DNA of 45,551 nt from JANOBD01 sp031411495 (GTDB lineage: Bacteria; Planctomycetota; Phycisphaerae; Tepidisphaerales; Tepidisphaeraceae): positions 1 to 45,551 of the forward strand of contig JANOBD010000142.1 of NCBI GenBank assembly GCA_031411495.1, read 5' to 3'. The translations under genes and the position numbers were made by a program. Of this stretch, positions 1-9,261 are shown piece by piece. How positions within the stretch are numbered: the first letter of the stretch is position 1; each line of letters opens with the position of its first letter. The notes below the pieces were generated by a model. That model ran no database searches, was not told the origin of the DNA, and saw only the letters and a list, made by a program, of their open reading frames with translations.

Positions 1-15
1 GGCCCCGGCTTCCGC

Positions 16-735
16 GTGAACATGGCCTTCGAAAGGCCGGACGCTGAACTGCTCGCCGCGCTCGGGCGATTTCCGACGCCGGAGATCTCGGATCTGCTCA
101 ACCGGCTTTACGCGGTCGACCCGAAGATTCGCTGTCTCACCAGCCCGTCGCACCGCATCTGCGCGGCGGCGTGCACGGTGAAGGTGTTTCCTGGCGACAA
201 CCTCATGGTGCACAAGTCGCTCGACGTGCTGGAGCCCGGCGACATCGTCGTCGTTGACGCCGGCGCTTCTACGCTCAACGCGGTCCTGGGCGACTTGATC
301 AGTACGAAAGCGAAACATCGCGGCGCCGGCGGATTTGTTGTCGACGGACTCGTGCGCGATCTGCCGGCCATCCAGCAGCTCGACTTCCCGGTGTTTGCGC
401 GCGGGACGACGCCGATCGGTCCGCTGCACCGCGGGCCCGGCGAGATCAACTTTCCCATCTGCTGCGGCGGCGTAGTCGTGAATCCCGGAGATATCGTCGT
501 TGGCGATTCGATGGGCGTCGTCGTCGTTCCCCAGGGCATCGCCGCCGAGCTCATTCAGCGACTGGAAACAGGCGAAGCAGCCAGCGCAAAGTACCTGGAA
601 GGCGTGCGGCGCGGCGTGTTTTCAAACGCGTGGGTGGACGAGATCCTCACCGGCCTTTCCTGTCCAGTACTGCGCAAGCCGTCGCCGGCAAGCGCTGAAG
701 TGTCCTCTCGGGACAATGTTCCCATCTCGCAGTAG
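16..735 (+). CDS. RraA-like / HMG aldolase family protein
   Basis: About 239 residues of the RraA / 4-hydroxy-4-methyl-2-oxoglutarate aldolase fold. The family signature GDLISTKAKHRG followed by GGFVVDGLVRD supplies the Arg-Asp pair that in true aldolases binds substrate and metal; VVVNPGDIVVGDSMGVVVVP is the usual C-terminal strand pair. Family members are either class II aldolases on small keto acids or, like E. coli RraA, protein regulators without enzymatic activity, and the sequence alone does not decide between them. The reading frame is open to the window edge, so the start (GTG at 16 or ATG at 22) is provisional. It lies 18 bp before an ATP-grasp gene and appears to be the first visible gene of the surface-glycan cluster; a role in supplying or processing a keto acid for that pathway is only inference. 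Confidence 0.8.
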   Translation: MNMAFERPDAELLAALGRFPTPEISDLLNRLYAVDPKIRCLTSPSHRICAAACTVKVFPGDNLMVHKSLDVLEPGDIVVVDAGASTLNAVLGDLISTKAKHRGAGGFVVDGLVRDLPAIQQLDFPVFARGTTPIGPLHRGPGEINFPICCGGVVVNPGDIVVGDSMGVVVVPQGIAAELIQRLETGEAASAKYLEGVRRGVFSNAWVDEILTGLSCPVLRKPSPASAEVSSRDNVPISQ

Positions 736-753
736 CCGAACCCGAGGCATTTC

Positions 754-1878
754 ATGACCGGCTTGTGGACCCACCCAATCGTACTTCGATCGCTGTACGC
801 GACAGCGATGCTGAAGGCATTCCTGCGCTTCAGGAATCCGCGACGGCAACAGTCCGGACGCAACCTGGCTGAGTTCCATGAGAAACTCTGGGACTCGGTC
901 GCGCAGCAGCTTGGGGGCAGGTTCGAACTGCTGGGTGCCGACATCGGCCAGATCCGCGTCGATGGGAAAGTCACGCGTGTCTCGGGAAATGTGTCCGCGA
1001 TCGATGACCCCGTCACGCTCCAACTTGCGCACGAAAAATCACTCGTCCACCAGATACTCCAGGGCGCCGGGCTCAGCGTTCCTCCGCATGCAACGTTTGC
1101 GCTGCAGAGCATCGATCGTGCTGTCGCGTTTCTGAAGGACGCCAAAGGTCAGCCGTGCGTCGTGAAGCCCGCCAGCGGGACCGGTGGCGGGCGAGGCGTG
1201 ACGACGGGAATCATCCGCGCCGCGGATCTGGCGCGGGCCGCCGCCTGGGCGAGTGTGTATGGCGACGACCTTCTCATCGAGCGACAACTGCCCGGCGACA
1301 ATTACCGCCTCCTCTATCTCGACGGAGAATTGATCGACGCGTTCGTTCGTAAGCTTCCCTTCGTCGTCGGCGACGGCCGGACATCGATCCGTCGGCTGAT
1401 ACAAAAGGCCAACGAAGAACGACTCACCCAGAGTGCGGGAGCGTCCCAAGTCCTGTTATCGATCGATCAGGACATGTATCGCACGCTCGAGCGACAAGGA
1501 CTGAAACTCAACTCCGTCCTTCCCGCGGGCCAGGAGGTCATGCTGAAGGCCGTGGTGAACGAAAATCGTGCTGCCGACAATCGGACCGCGTCGCTGTGCG
1601 ACTCAATCGTCAGGGATGGAGCGACCGCCGTACGAGCGCTGCGGCTTCGATTTGCCGGCGTCGACATCGTCACACCGGACCCGGACGTTCCATTGGCAGC
1701 GTCTGGCGGTGCGATCATCGAAGTGAATGGAACGCCCAACCTGTATTTCCATTATCGGAAGGCCGATGGCGAGACGCCCGTCGCGCTGATGCTGATGCGG
1801 CACTTGCTCCTAAGCTCCGTCGATTCGCCTGGAGAGGTGTTTGGTGACTCCATCGAGTCGGTGGAGGCTCGACGATGA
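754..1878 (+). CDS. ATP-grasp ligase, cyanophycin-synthetase-like
   Basis: A 374-residue ATP-grasp enzyme. The nucleotide-binding region is near residues 100-180 (CVVKPASGTGGGRGV at about 135-149), the segment FVVGDGRTSIRRLI at about 203-216 resembles the ATP-grasp part of cyanophycin synthetase, and IEVNGTPN at 322-329 supplies the metal-binding Glu/Asn pair. Such enzymes activate a carboxylate as acyl phosphate and join it to an amine, often making a peptide bond. The cyanophycin synthetase Mur-ligase half is absent, so this is not a complete cyanophycin synthetase. The start is supported by GAGG six bases before ATG 754. Its stop overlaps the next start by 4 bp (ATGA), so the two are translationally coupled. 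Substrate unknown. Confidence 0.8.
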   Translation: MTGLWTHPIVLRSLYATAMLKAFLRFRNPRRQQSGRNLAEFHEKLWDSVAQQLGGRFELLGADIGQIRVDGKVTRVSGNVSAIDDPVTLQLAHEKSLVHQILQGAGLSVPPHATFALQSIDRAVAFLKDAKGQPCVVKPASGTGGGRGVTTGIIRAADLARAAAWASVYGDDLLIERQLPGDNYRLLYLDGELIDAFVRKLPFVVGDGRTSIRRLIQKANEERLTQSAGASQVLLSIDQDMYRTLERQGLKLNSVLPAGQEVMLKAVVNENRAADNRTASLCDSIVRDGATAVRALRLRFAGVDIVTPDPDVPLAASGGAIIEVNGTPNLYFHYRKADGETPVALMLMRHLLLSSVDSPGEVFGDSIESVEARR

Positions 1879-4874
1879 ACATCCGACTCCTCCAGGGTGA
1901 TCAGGCATCGCAACTGCTGTCCGAGGAATCGTTCCTCGCGACCTGGCGCGAATTGCTCGCACGGTGTCCATGGGCGACCGGGTTCCAGTCACCGGAGTTC
2001 GTCAACACCTGGTATCTGCACTATCGCGAACAGTATGAGCCGATCGTTTTGATGGGCTGTAACGACGACGATTCATGTGCGGGACTGTTCATGCTGGCCC
2101 GGCAACGAGGAAGCAACACGGTTGTCCCTGCGGGAAGCTGGCAGGCAGAATATCAGAGCTGGATCGCATCCGAGCAGACCGGCGACGACTTTATCCTCAA
2201 GGCGCTGCAGACGTTGGATGAAGCGCTGCGTCTGCCGTCGCTCGTTCTCCGCTACGTACCCGCGGGCGCTCCCATGCGATGGCTGCAGGAGAGCGCAATC
2301 CGAAGCCGCGCGCACGTCCAGGCGTTCCGCCGACCGCTCATGGACCTCAATGAGGAGGGCATTCGTGGCTCCCTGCGCAACAGCGGGAACAAACGCCGGC
2401 TCAAGCAGCTTCGTGCGCACGGTGAACTGCGCCTGGAACAATTCAAGTGCCCTGACGACCTGCTGAAACACATGGACCGGATCGAAACGTTTCATGATCT
2501 GCGTCATGCCGAGGTTCGCGGCTCCTGCCCGTTTCAGAATGACCCGTTCAAGCGTACGTTTCACATGGCACTGATGAATCATCCCGCGTTGGTTCACTGC
2601 GTGGCGATGATGGCGGGTGACGAGATGGTCTCAGCCCATTTCGGCATCAGGACGGGTGCCCAGCTTCAGCTGGGCTTGCTCTCGCATCATCCCGGCTTCG
2701 CAGTCACTTCGCCGGGCAAAATCCTCATGTATTTGCTCGGGCTGATGTTGCTTGAACAAGGCGTGTCACAGATCGATCTGACGGCTGGTGGTGAGGCTTA
2801 CAAAGAGCGGTTCGCCAACGCGTGGGACACCGTGTACGTGGTCAATGTCCATGCGAGCCATTCACGCAGACGGATTGCAGAGCTCAAGTCGTCTGCAACA
2901 GGTTTGTTGCGGCGCGGGCTCACGCAAGCGGGCGTGTCGGTCCACGCGGCCAGCGCCGCGACGGATCTCTTCCCGCGCAACCGGCGTTCGAGCGTGCTGC
3001 AGAAGGTAACGACGTATGACCTGAAGGCGCATGCGATGGTTCTCGAGCTGCCTGACACGATCGAGGCCCCGACGGTCGATCGCGATGTCCAGGTCGATGC
3101 CTTCAGTGAATTGCTTCGCGACGGTGCTCACCATTCTCGGTGGACGCGACGTAAAACGTTCTCTGCGGTGGTGGGGCGGTTTGAACGAGGCGAACACAGT
3201 TTCAGCATCAGCCGGAACGGCGCACTCGGCCATATCGCATGGCTACGCGAAAAGCTTTCAAAGGAAGATGTCGCTCAGCTTCCGATGATCCGCGAACCCG
3301 CGGCCCTCCTCTCGCAAGTCTGTACCGCAAGAGGCTTGCCAGCGGAAGAAATGGTTCGTCAATCGATCTCAGCGGTACGACGCTGGCTCACGCTCCGTCG
3401 CCCCGGTGTTCGCCTGTATGCGGTGGTCGAAAGACAAGACCATCAGAACCTCTTTGCGCTGCAGCGGTACGGCTTCAACGAGGTCGGCACGGTAGCTGCG
3501 CCGCCACCTGTGAAGATCACGACCACAACCGCTGGCGATGAGAACGGGTCCAGAACAAACTTGCACAAACCAGCGCCCACCGGTGGACGAGGATTCGCTG
3601 CGCAAGTCCCTGCGTCCAAACCCGGCAGCCCCTCGACCCAAGCGCTTCCGCCCGTAGTTCTGCTCGGCGGAGAAGCCAACGCGCTTTCGGTGGCGCGCGA
3701 TCTGGGCCGCATGGGCGTGAAGGTGTACGGCATCGGAGAAGTCGATTCGTTCGTTCGCTTTTCCCGATTCTGCCATTGGATCAACGTTCCGGGTTGCGGA
3801 ACCACCGAAAAGTCGTGGGCGAACTATCTCCTTGGGGATGAATCGAAGTGGCTTGAAGGGGCAATCCTGCTCTCCTGCTCCGACGCCGGACTCCAGGTGT
3901 TGATTCGACATCGTGAGCGATTGCAGCAGCGATACCAGTTGGATGAGTCTCATCCACCCGCGCAGGAGATGATGCTCGACAAGCTGACGACGTATCGCGC
4001 CGCCGCCGCCGCGGGCGTCGCGACCCCACGCTTTTGGGAAGTCGCGTCGGCGGATGAACTCGAACATAGTCGCGAGCAACTGGTGTTTCCCCTCCTGGTG
4101 AAACCACGCCTCTCTCACCTCTTCGAGCGACAGTTCGGCCGGAAGCATGTCATCGTGGAATCGATGGAATCGCTCAACCGCGTGCTCAAGCAAGCCGCCG
4201 AGGGGCGCCTCGAGGTGCTGCTGATGGAGTGGATTCCCGGCGGCGATGATGCGCTGTGCAGCTACTTCACCTACCTTGATGAAAAATCGAAACCACAACT
4301 GCATTTCACCAAGCGCATCATCCGCCGATTCCCGCCGGGGATGGGCGGCGCCTGTTACCACATCACCGACTGGATTCCGGAACTGATCGAACCCGCCAAC
4401 CGGCTCTTTGCGAGCGTAGGACTGCGCGGGCTGGCAAATGTCGAGTTCAAGCGGGACCCGCGCGATGGCGTCTACAAGCTGATCGAGTGCAACGCCCGCT
4501 TCACCGCGTCGAACTGCCTGGTCTCGGCGAGCGGCGTACATCTTGCCGAGTACGTCTATCGACGACTGGCAAAGCTCCCTCAGATTCAGCCGCCCGAGAA
4601 GGGCGGATATCGCCTCGGGCTGCGGCTGTGGGATCCGGCGCGCGATTTCTCGTCGATGCGTCGGCTGCGCGCCGCGAAGGAAATCTCGGTAATCGCGTGG
4701 CTCAAAAGCATTGCACACCGCCAGACGCTGCAATATTTCGAATGGACGGATCCGCTTCCGGCGATGGGTCGCGCGCTGCGACCCTGGCTCAGACGGTTGG
4801 CCTCTGTGCGCAGCGCGACAAACGGATCTGCTGCCTCCAAAGCCGAGATTATGGCAGACGGGCGGCAACCATGA
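1875..4874 (+). CDS. FemAB/CelD-type acyltransferase - GNAT-like - ATP-grasp fusion
   Basis: A 999-residue multidomain protein. Residues about 15-345 look like a BcsL/CelD or FemAB-like acyltransferase: an N-terminal half with YQSWI, then DLTAGGEAYKERFAN at 301-315, the usual end of the second GNAT fold. Residues about 400-545 look like another GNAT unit ending FALQRYGFNEVGTV. A linker (about 546-590, rich in Pro, Thr and Gly) leads to an ATP-grasp ligase at about 592-980 that starts with a Rossmann-like PVVLLGGEANALSVARDLG and has LVKPRLSHLF and KLIECNARFTASNCL. Acyltransferases of this kind add amino acids or acyl groups to cell-wall or polysaccharide acceptors; the ATP-grasp part would make an amide. 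GGAGG precedes ATG 1875 and the gene overlaps both neighbours by 4 bp. The combination is unfamiliar to me. Cytoplasmic: no signal peptide. Confidence 0.8.
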   Translation: MNIRLLQGDQASQLLSEESFLATWRELLARCPWATGFQSPEFVNTWYLHYREQYEPIVLMGCNDDDSCAGLFMLARQRGSNTVVPAGSWQAEYQSWIASEQTGDDFILKALQTLDEALRLPSLVLRYVPAGAPMRWLQESAIRSRAHVQAFRRPLMDLNEEGIRGSLRNSGNKRRLKQLRAHGELRLEQFKCPDDLLKHMDRIETFHDLRHAEVRGSCPFQNDPFKRTFHMALMNHPALVHCVAMMAGDEMVSAHFGIRTGAQLQLGLLSHHPGFAVTSPGKILMYLLGLMLLEQGVSQIDLTAGGEAYKERFANAWDTVYVVNVHASHSRRRIAELKSSATGLLRRGLTQAGVSVHAASAATDLFPRNRRSSVLQKVTTYDLKAHAMVLELPDTIEAPTVDRDVQVDAFSELLRDGAHHSRWTRRKTFSAVVGRFERGEHSFSISRNGALGHIAWLREKLSKEDVAQLPMIREPAALLSQVCTARGLPAEEMVRQSISAVRRWLTLRRPGVRLYAVVERQDHQNLFALQRYGFNEVGTVAAPPPVKITTTTAGDENGSRTNLHKPAPTGGRGFAAQVPASKPGSPSTQALPPVVLLGGEANALSVARDLGRMGVKVYGIGEVDSFVRFSRFCHWINVPGCGTTEKSWANYLLGDESKWLEGAILLSCSDAGLQVLIRHRERLQQRYQLDESHPPAQEMMLDKLTTYRAAAAAGVATPRFWEVASADELEHSREQLVFPLLVKPRLSHLFERQFGRKHVIVESMESLNRVLKQAAEGRLEVLLMEWIPGGDDALCSYFTYLDEKSKPQLHFTKRIIRRFPPGMGGACYHITDWIPELIEPANRLFASVGLRGLANVEFKRDPRDGVYKLIECNARFTASNCLVSASGVHLAEYVYRRLAKLPQIQPPEKGGYRLGLRLWDPARDFSSMRRLRAAKEISVIAWLKSIAHRQTLQYFEWTDPLPAMGRALRPWLRRLASVRSATNGSAASKAEIMADGRQP

Positions 4875-6172
4875 ACCGGCCGCGACGAATCGTTCATATC
4901 ATCAACAGTCTCGAGTTCGGCGGCGCCGAGGCGATGCTTTGTGATCTCGTTCTTCGACACGATCGCAACCAGTGGGAACCGACGGTCGTGACGCTCATCG
5001 ACAACATGAGCGTTGCCCAGCCCCTGATCGACGCGGGTGTGCCGATCCTCTGCATGAATATGCGTCCCGGGTTTCCGGATCCGCGCGGTGTTCTGCGTCT
5101 CGCGCGCGCATTGAAGAAGCTCGCCCCCGATCTGGTACAGACGTGGATGGATCATTCGAATCTCATTGGCGGCGTGGTCACGCGAATGGTATCGAAGACG
5201 CCCGTGGTGTGGGGAATCCACCATGCAGATCACGTGCGTGAGAAAACCAAGAAGTCGACGTTGATGACGGTCGCCGCCTGTGCGCGCTTCAGCCGCACCG
5301 TGCCGAAACAGATCGTCAGTTGCTCGCATCACGGCCGAAAACTTTACGCGGCGCGCGGCTTTGATGAAGGGCGGATGCAGGTCATACCGAACGGCTTTGA
5401 CCTTACGCGTTTTCGAATGATCGCGGACGCGCCCGAGCGATTGCGGAAAGACCTGGGATTGAAATCGGACGCGATGTTCGTCGGGATGGCTGCGCGGTTT
5501 GATCCGCTGAAGGATCACCACACCTTCGTGCAGGCCGCGCTGAAAATCGCCGAGCGGATTCCGTCGGCGCAATTCGTGATGTGTGGTACAAGAATCGACC
5601 GATCGAACAGGGAGCTGGCCGAGTTATTGCAGTCCACCGGAATGGCATCGCGTTTCCACCTCCTCGGACCCATTCGCGATATGCCCGCTTTTTACTCGGC
5701 GATGGATCTTGTCGTTTCATCTTCGATCAGCGAAGCGTTCCCCCTGGTACTCGGCGAAGCGATGGCGTGCGGAACGGTTTGCGTCGCGACCGACGTCGGT
5801 GATTCGGCGTTAATCCTGAAAGGTGTCGGCGAAATAGCGCCCCCGGGCGATCCCGCATCGCTGGCGAGCGCCTGCGTCGAAGTGCTGCGACGCGACGTGC
5901 ACACGCGGCACCAGATGGGATTGACCGCGCGACAAAGCGTGGCTGAACGGTTCGGTCTGGACGCGGTCACGCGGCAATATGAACGCCTCTACAGCAGAGT
6001 GCTGGATGACCGCGAAGTGCTGCCGATCGCGACCGAACGCTTCCCTTGCGATGCGGAGTTGGACATCCCGCTGATTCAGAAAGACGAAGTCAACCCATGG
6101 CCGCCTACATCCGAAATCGATATCTGCAGTTCAGGAAGTCAAAACTCGCGAATGTCGGAGTGGATGCGATAA
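4871..6172 (+). CDS. GT4 family glycosyltransferase
   Basis: A 433-residue GT-B glycosyltransferase of family GT4, transferring a sugar from a nucleotide sugar to a lipid-linked or polysaccharide acceptor at the inner face of the membrane. Visible: the N-terminal NSLEFGGAEAMLCDLV acceptor-domain motif, the linker IPNGFDLTRF, the domain start VGMAARFDPLKDH, and the donor-binding SSSISEAFPLVLGEAMACG with the conserved E-x7-E spacing. The same frame is open further upstream to 4487, but ATG 4871 overlaps the previous stop by 4 bp (ATGA) and gives the normal family N-terminus, so I chose it. The last 76 bp overlap the start of the following methyltransferase gene, a sign of a compact operon. Sugar donor unknown. 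Confidence 0.9.
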   Translation: MNRPRRIVHIINSLEFGGAEAMLCDLVLRHDRNQWEPTVVTLIDNMSVAQPLIDAGVPILCMNMRPGFPDPRGVLRLARALKKLAPDLVQTWMDHSNLIGGVVTRMVSKTPVVWGIHHADHVREKTKKSTLMTVAACARFSRTVPKQIVSCSHHGRKLYAARGFDEGRMQVIPNGFDLTRFRMIADAPERLRKDLGLKSDAMFVGMAARFDPLKDHHTFVQAALKIAERIPSAQFVMCGTRIDRSNRELAELLQSTGMASRFHLLGPIRDMPAFYSAMDLVVSSSISEAFPLVLGEAMACGTVCVATDVGDSALILKGVGEIAPPGDPASLASACVEVLRRDVHTRHQMGLTARQSVAERFGLDAVTRQYERLYSRVLDDREVLPIATERFPCDAELDIPLIQKDEVNPWPPTSEIDICSSGSQNSRMSEWMR

Positions 6173-6816
6173 GAAACGTGATCAACCTTGTCGTCGAGCG
6201 CAGCATGAATATCGATACACAAGTTCCGATCAACAATCGTCCTTCGGGTCTGGGACATTTCAATGACTCGATCCGATATGAAGCATTGGACTATCCAATG
6301 CTTTGGAAATGCATCAATGCGATGAAACTGAAATCGAACGATGTCGCGATCGAAATCGGCTGCGGGCGCGGTCGGACGCTCTGCGCGATGGCACGTCAAC
6401 GATTGAAGAAAGTCGTCGGTATCGAACTCGACGAGGCCCTTACCCAAAGTGCCCGCGGGAACATTCGACGGATGCGCGGATCTCGTTCGCCGGTGGAAGC
6501 AATCTGTGCCGATGCGGCGTTCTATGATTTTTCCGAAGGCACTGCGTTTTACATGTTCCATCCGTTCGGCGCTGCGACGATGCGCACCGTGCTTTCGCGC
6601 ATCCATGAGTCGCTCCAGAAATCGCCGCGCTCGATACGCCTGGTGTATGTGAATCCCGTGCATGAAGCCGTTCTGGAGGAAATGCCGTGGCTCCAGCGCA
6701 CGGGAACGGTTCAGTCGAAACTGTTCCGGATGCGCGCATCGCTTTGGGAAGGCGGTCTCGCCGCGCGCCGGGTCGATTCCCGACAGGAACAACAAACCGC
6801 CGGGGAAAGCGCATGA
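6097..6816 (+). CDS. Class I SAM-dependent methyltransferase
   Basis: About 239 residues with a Rossmann methyltransferase core: motif I AIEIGCGRGRTLC at about 84-96, the acidic strand VVGIELDE, and CADAAFYDF as motif III. Homologues in glycan clusters methylate sugars or lipid carriers, but the acceptor cannot be read from the sequence. ATG 6097 lies inside the end of the preceding glycosyltransferase gene (76 bp overlap); an internal ATG at 6205 would avoid the overlap but would remove a well-formed N-terminal helix, so the start is uncertain. Its stop overlaps the next start by 4 bp (ATGA at 6813-6816). The length is usual for a small-molecule methyltransferase. Confidence 0.8.
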   Translation: MAAYIRNRYLQFRKSKLANVGVDAIRNVINLVVERSMNIDTQVPINNRPSGLGHFNDSIRYEALDYPMLWKCINAMKLKSNDVAIEIGCGRGRTLCAMARQRLKKVVGIELDEALTQSARGNIRRMRGSRSPVEAICADAAFYDFSEGTAFYMFHPFGAATMRTVLSRIHESLQKSPRSIRLVYVNPVHEAVLEEMPWLQRTGTVQSKLFRMRASLWEGGLAARRVDSRQEQQTAGESA

Positions 6817-8021
6817 TGCCTGCGAACGCGACACTTTCGCGGCCGATTCGCGTCCTGCTCATCGTCGAGTCCAGCGGCGGCGGGACCGGCCGTCATGTGA
6901 TGGACCTTGCCGCCGGCCTGCTTCAACGCAGTTGCGAGGTGCACCTTGCCTACTCGGATGCGCGCGCAGATCAGGCGTTCAAATCGCGGCTTGCTCAGAT
7001 GCCGGGCGTCACGCGCTTCCTCCTCCCGATGCGATCCAGCATTCACCCCGACGATCTTCGGACGATATGGGAACTCCGCCGCTACGTCCGTGCACAGGGA
7101 CCCTTCGACGTCATACACGGGCACAGTTCCAAGGGCGGGGCCTTTGCGCGACTCGCCGCGCTCGGCAGCGGCGCTCGCGTGTTTTATACCATGCACGGCC
7201 TGGTGGTGATCGATCGCGGGATCCCGCGACTCAAACGCGCGATCTACTGGTTTGCCGAGTTCCTGCTCGGCCCGCTGACAAGCCGAATCGTCGCAGTCGG
7301 CCCCGAAGAAGCTCGGGCCGCCATCGGCTACGGCCTGGGTCGTCAACGTGTTTCGGTCGTTCCCAACGGCGTTGATATCGAGCCGCTGCCGGGATGCCAT
7401 CTCGTGCGACGCGAATGGGGTCTCGGGCCCGAGCACGTTGTCGTCGGATTCGTCGGGCGTCTTGTCGAGCAGAAGGCCCTGGATGTTCTGATCTCTGCCT
7501 TTGCAATCGCGACCCGCTCACTGCCCAGCGCAAGACTGGTCATCATCGGCAGCGGCCCGCTTGAGACGAAACTCAAAGCACATGCGGCAAAACTCGGGGT
7601 CGACTCCAGACTGCTGTGGCTGGGCGAGTGCGCCGCGCGACGTCATCTCTCGGGGATGGATGTGTTTGCGATTGCGAGCCGCAAGGAAGGATTGCCTTAT
7701 GTCGTGCTCGAGGCGATGGCCGCAGGGTTGCCGATCGTCGCGACGTCGTCTGCGGGAGTCGAGAGCCTGGTTCACGACGGGGAGAATGGCCACGTCGTTC
7801 CGCCCGGCGATGAACACGCGCTGGCCGCGGCGTTAGCGCGGCTTCTGGTAGAGCCGGACCATCGTCGCAAACTCGCCGGCGGATCACTGTTGCGCGTCGC
7901 GCGTTTCTCCGTTGCCGAAATGGTGGACAAGACATTCGCGTTGTACCGCACGGAACTGTCGTCGGTTCCCGGGGCCCGCCGCACGGCCGGGGCCCGTCTG
8001 TTCGAGTTCGAACATTCATAG
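6813..8021 (+). CDS. GT4 family glycosyltransferase (second)
   Basis: A 402-residue GT4 enzyme with the same two-domain plan as the one at 4871 but clearly a different gene. It shows GGGTGRHVMDLAAGL near the N-terminus, HGHSSKGGAFARLAAL, VPNGVD, the domain start GFVGRLVEQKALDVLI, and SRKEGLPYVVLEAMAAGLP with both donor-binding glutamates. WcaJ/RfaG-type relatives build capsule, exopolysaccharide or LPS chains. ATG 6813 overlaps the methyltransferase stop by 4 bp; an upstream extension to 6687 exists but is out of family. It ends 6 bp before the deacetylase gene. Two GT4 genes suggest a repeat or core of at least two glycosidic linkages made by this operon. Confidence 0.9.
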   Translation: MMPANATLSRPIRVLLIVESSGGGTGRHVMDLAAGLLQRSCEVHLAYSDARADQAFKSRLAQMPGVTRFLLPMRSSIHPDDLRTIWELRRYVRAQGPFDVIHGHSSKGGAFARLAALGSGARVFYTMHGLVVIDRGIPRLKRAIYWFAEFLLGPLTSRIVAVGPEEARAAIGYGLGRQRVSVVPNGVDIEPLPGCHLVRREWGLGPEHVVVGFVGRLVEQKALDVLISAFAIATRSLPSARLVIIGSGPLETKLKAHAAKLGVDSRLLWLGECAARRHLSGMDVFAIASRKEGLPYVVLEAMAAGLPIVATSSAGVESLVHDGENGHVVPPGDEHALAAALARLLVEPDHRRKLAGGSLLRVARFSVAEMVDKTFALYRTELSSVPGARRTAGARLFEFEHS

Positions 8022-8027
8022 GAAGCA

Positions 8028-9026
8028 ATGATTGCTACGCTGCAAAAGCTCGTCCGACAGACCGACGCCGCCATGGCGAGGCTCTACCTCATGTGTTGTC
8101 GTGAGCGAGATTCGCTCAGCGTGTTTCTCTTCCATTCACTGTTCCGTGATGAATCTGAAATCGACAGACACCGAGTGGACCCGATGCAGCGGACGACCAT
8201 CGCGCAGTTCCGACAGTTTATCCAATACTACATGGATCAAGGGTACCGCTTCATCACCGCGCTGGACGTACTTAACGGCGCCGTTCAAGGCGGCCGGTAC
8301 GCAATGATCACGTTCGATGACGGCTATTTTAACAACTTGCTGGCATTGCCGATCCTCGAAGAGTTCAACGTGCCCGCGACCTTTTTCATAGCCTCAAACT
8401 ATCTGCAGCGGCATCGTGCCTTCTGGTGGGATGTTCTGTGTCGCCAGCGAAGCGCAATGGGATTGAGTCATGACGAGATCGACGAGGAAGCCGCCTCGCT
8501 GAAAGACCTTTCGGCAGACAACCTGGAACGAAAACTGGTCGCCGAGTTTGGCGAGCCCGCGTTCGAGCCGATCGGCGAGGTCGATCGCCCGATGACACCC
8601 GAGGAATTGCGCTCCTTCGCCGCGCACAGGCTGGTCGAGATCGGGAACCACACCGCGGACCATGCGATCCTGCTGAATTATTCGCGCGAAGAAGCGACCC
8701 GACAAATCGCCAGCGCTCAAGACTGGCTCCAGCAGGCCACCGGGAAAAGGCCGGTCGCGATCGCCTATCCCAACGGCGGCGTCAACGACGATGTCGAATG
8801 CGCCGCCCGCGAGGCCGGGTTGAAGATCGGCTTTACCACCCGACCGCACAAGAACCCGACCGGCGAAAAACTCCGCCAGTCCAACCTGATGCAACTGGGT
8901 CGCTTCTGCCTGCACGGCGAGATGCCCTTGAGCAAGCAGTTCCGAACCTGTCGGTCCGATCTGCAGCTCTACTCGGGTCTGAGACACCTCTACATCAACG
9001 TCCAGCCCGGCCGAGGACGAGCCTGA
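8028..9026 (+). CDS. Polysaccharide deacetylase (NodB-fold, CE4)
   Basis: A 332-residue NodB-homology protein. The metal and catalytic motif MITFDDGYFNN (TFDD at 95-98) is intact, NHTADH at 207-212 carries the two metal-binding histidines, and VAIAYPNGGVNDD matches motif 3. These enzymes remove N- or O-acetyl groups from glycans. FHSLF near residue 36 resembles the N-terminus of polysaccharide deacetylases in exosortase-linked exopolysaccharide loci. No clear signal peptide is seen, which suggests cytoplasmic action on a lipid-linked intermediate; this is inference. AGGAAG sits six bases before ATG 8028. It is the last gene of the cluster, followed by 485 bp without a gene. Confidence 0.88.
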   Translation: MIATLQKLVRQTDAAMARLYLMCCRERDSLSVFLFHSLFRDESEIDRHRVDPMQRTTIAQFRQFIQYYMDQGYRFITALDVLNGAVQGGRYAMITFDDGYFNNLLALPILEEFNVPATFFIASNYLQRHRAFWWDVLCRQRSAMGLSHDEIDEEAASLKDLSADNLERKLVAEFGEPAFEPIGEVDRPMTPEELRSFAAHRLVEIGNHTADHAILLNYSREEATRQIASAQDWLQQATGKRPVAIAYPNGGVNDDVECAAREAGLKIGFTTRPHKNPTGEKLRQSNLMQLGRFCLHGEMPLSKQFRTCRSDLQLYSGLRHLYINVQPGRGRA

Positions 9027-9261
9027 GGTGGAAGCGACGCCGCCCGCGATGTCGAAGCGAGGGCTCAGCGATCCGGCCTTGCCGTAACGCCGATCGGCAA
9101 GCGGCCAAGCCGATCGTGAGACGGATCGCGTACATCGACGTTGCAGCGGTGGGGCTTCCCGCTTCAATGTTCTTTGTCACTCACGGGTTATGAAGCCTTT
9201 TGTATATGGTCCGAAACTCACGTCGAGCCGTGGATCATCCTGCAATTTGGACCTTAAAAAA
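9027..9261. other. Intergenic: no gene seen
   Basis: I see no open frame with family features here. A possible stem pairs GGTCC near 9210 with GGACC near 9249, enclosing CACG/CGTG. It could be the end of the operon transcript or the 5' part of the leader that follows. No clear promoter or T-tract terminator was found. Confidence 0.4.

Noticed and set aside
3369..4868. 499-residue minus-strand frame
   Set aside because: Antisense to the ATP-grasp part of the fusion gene; no family features.
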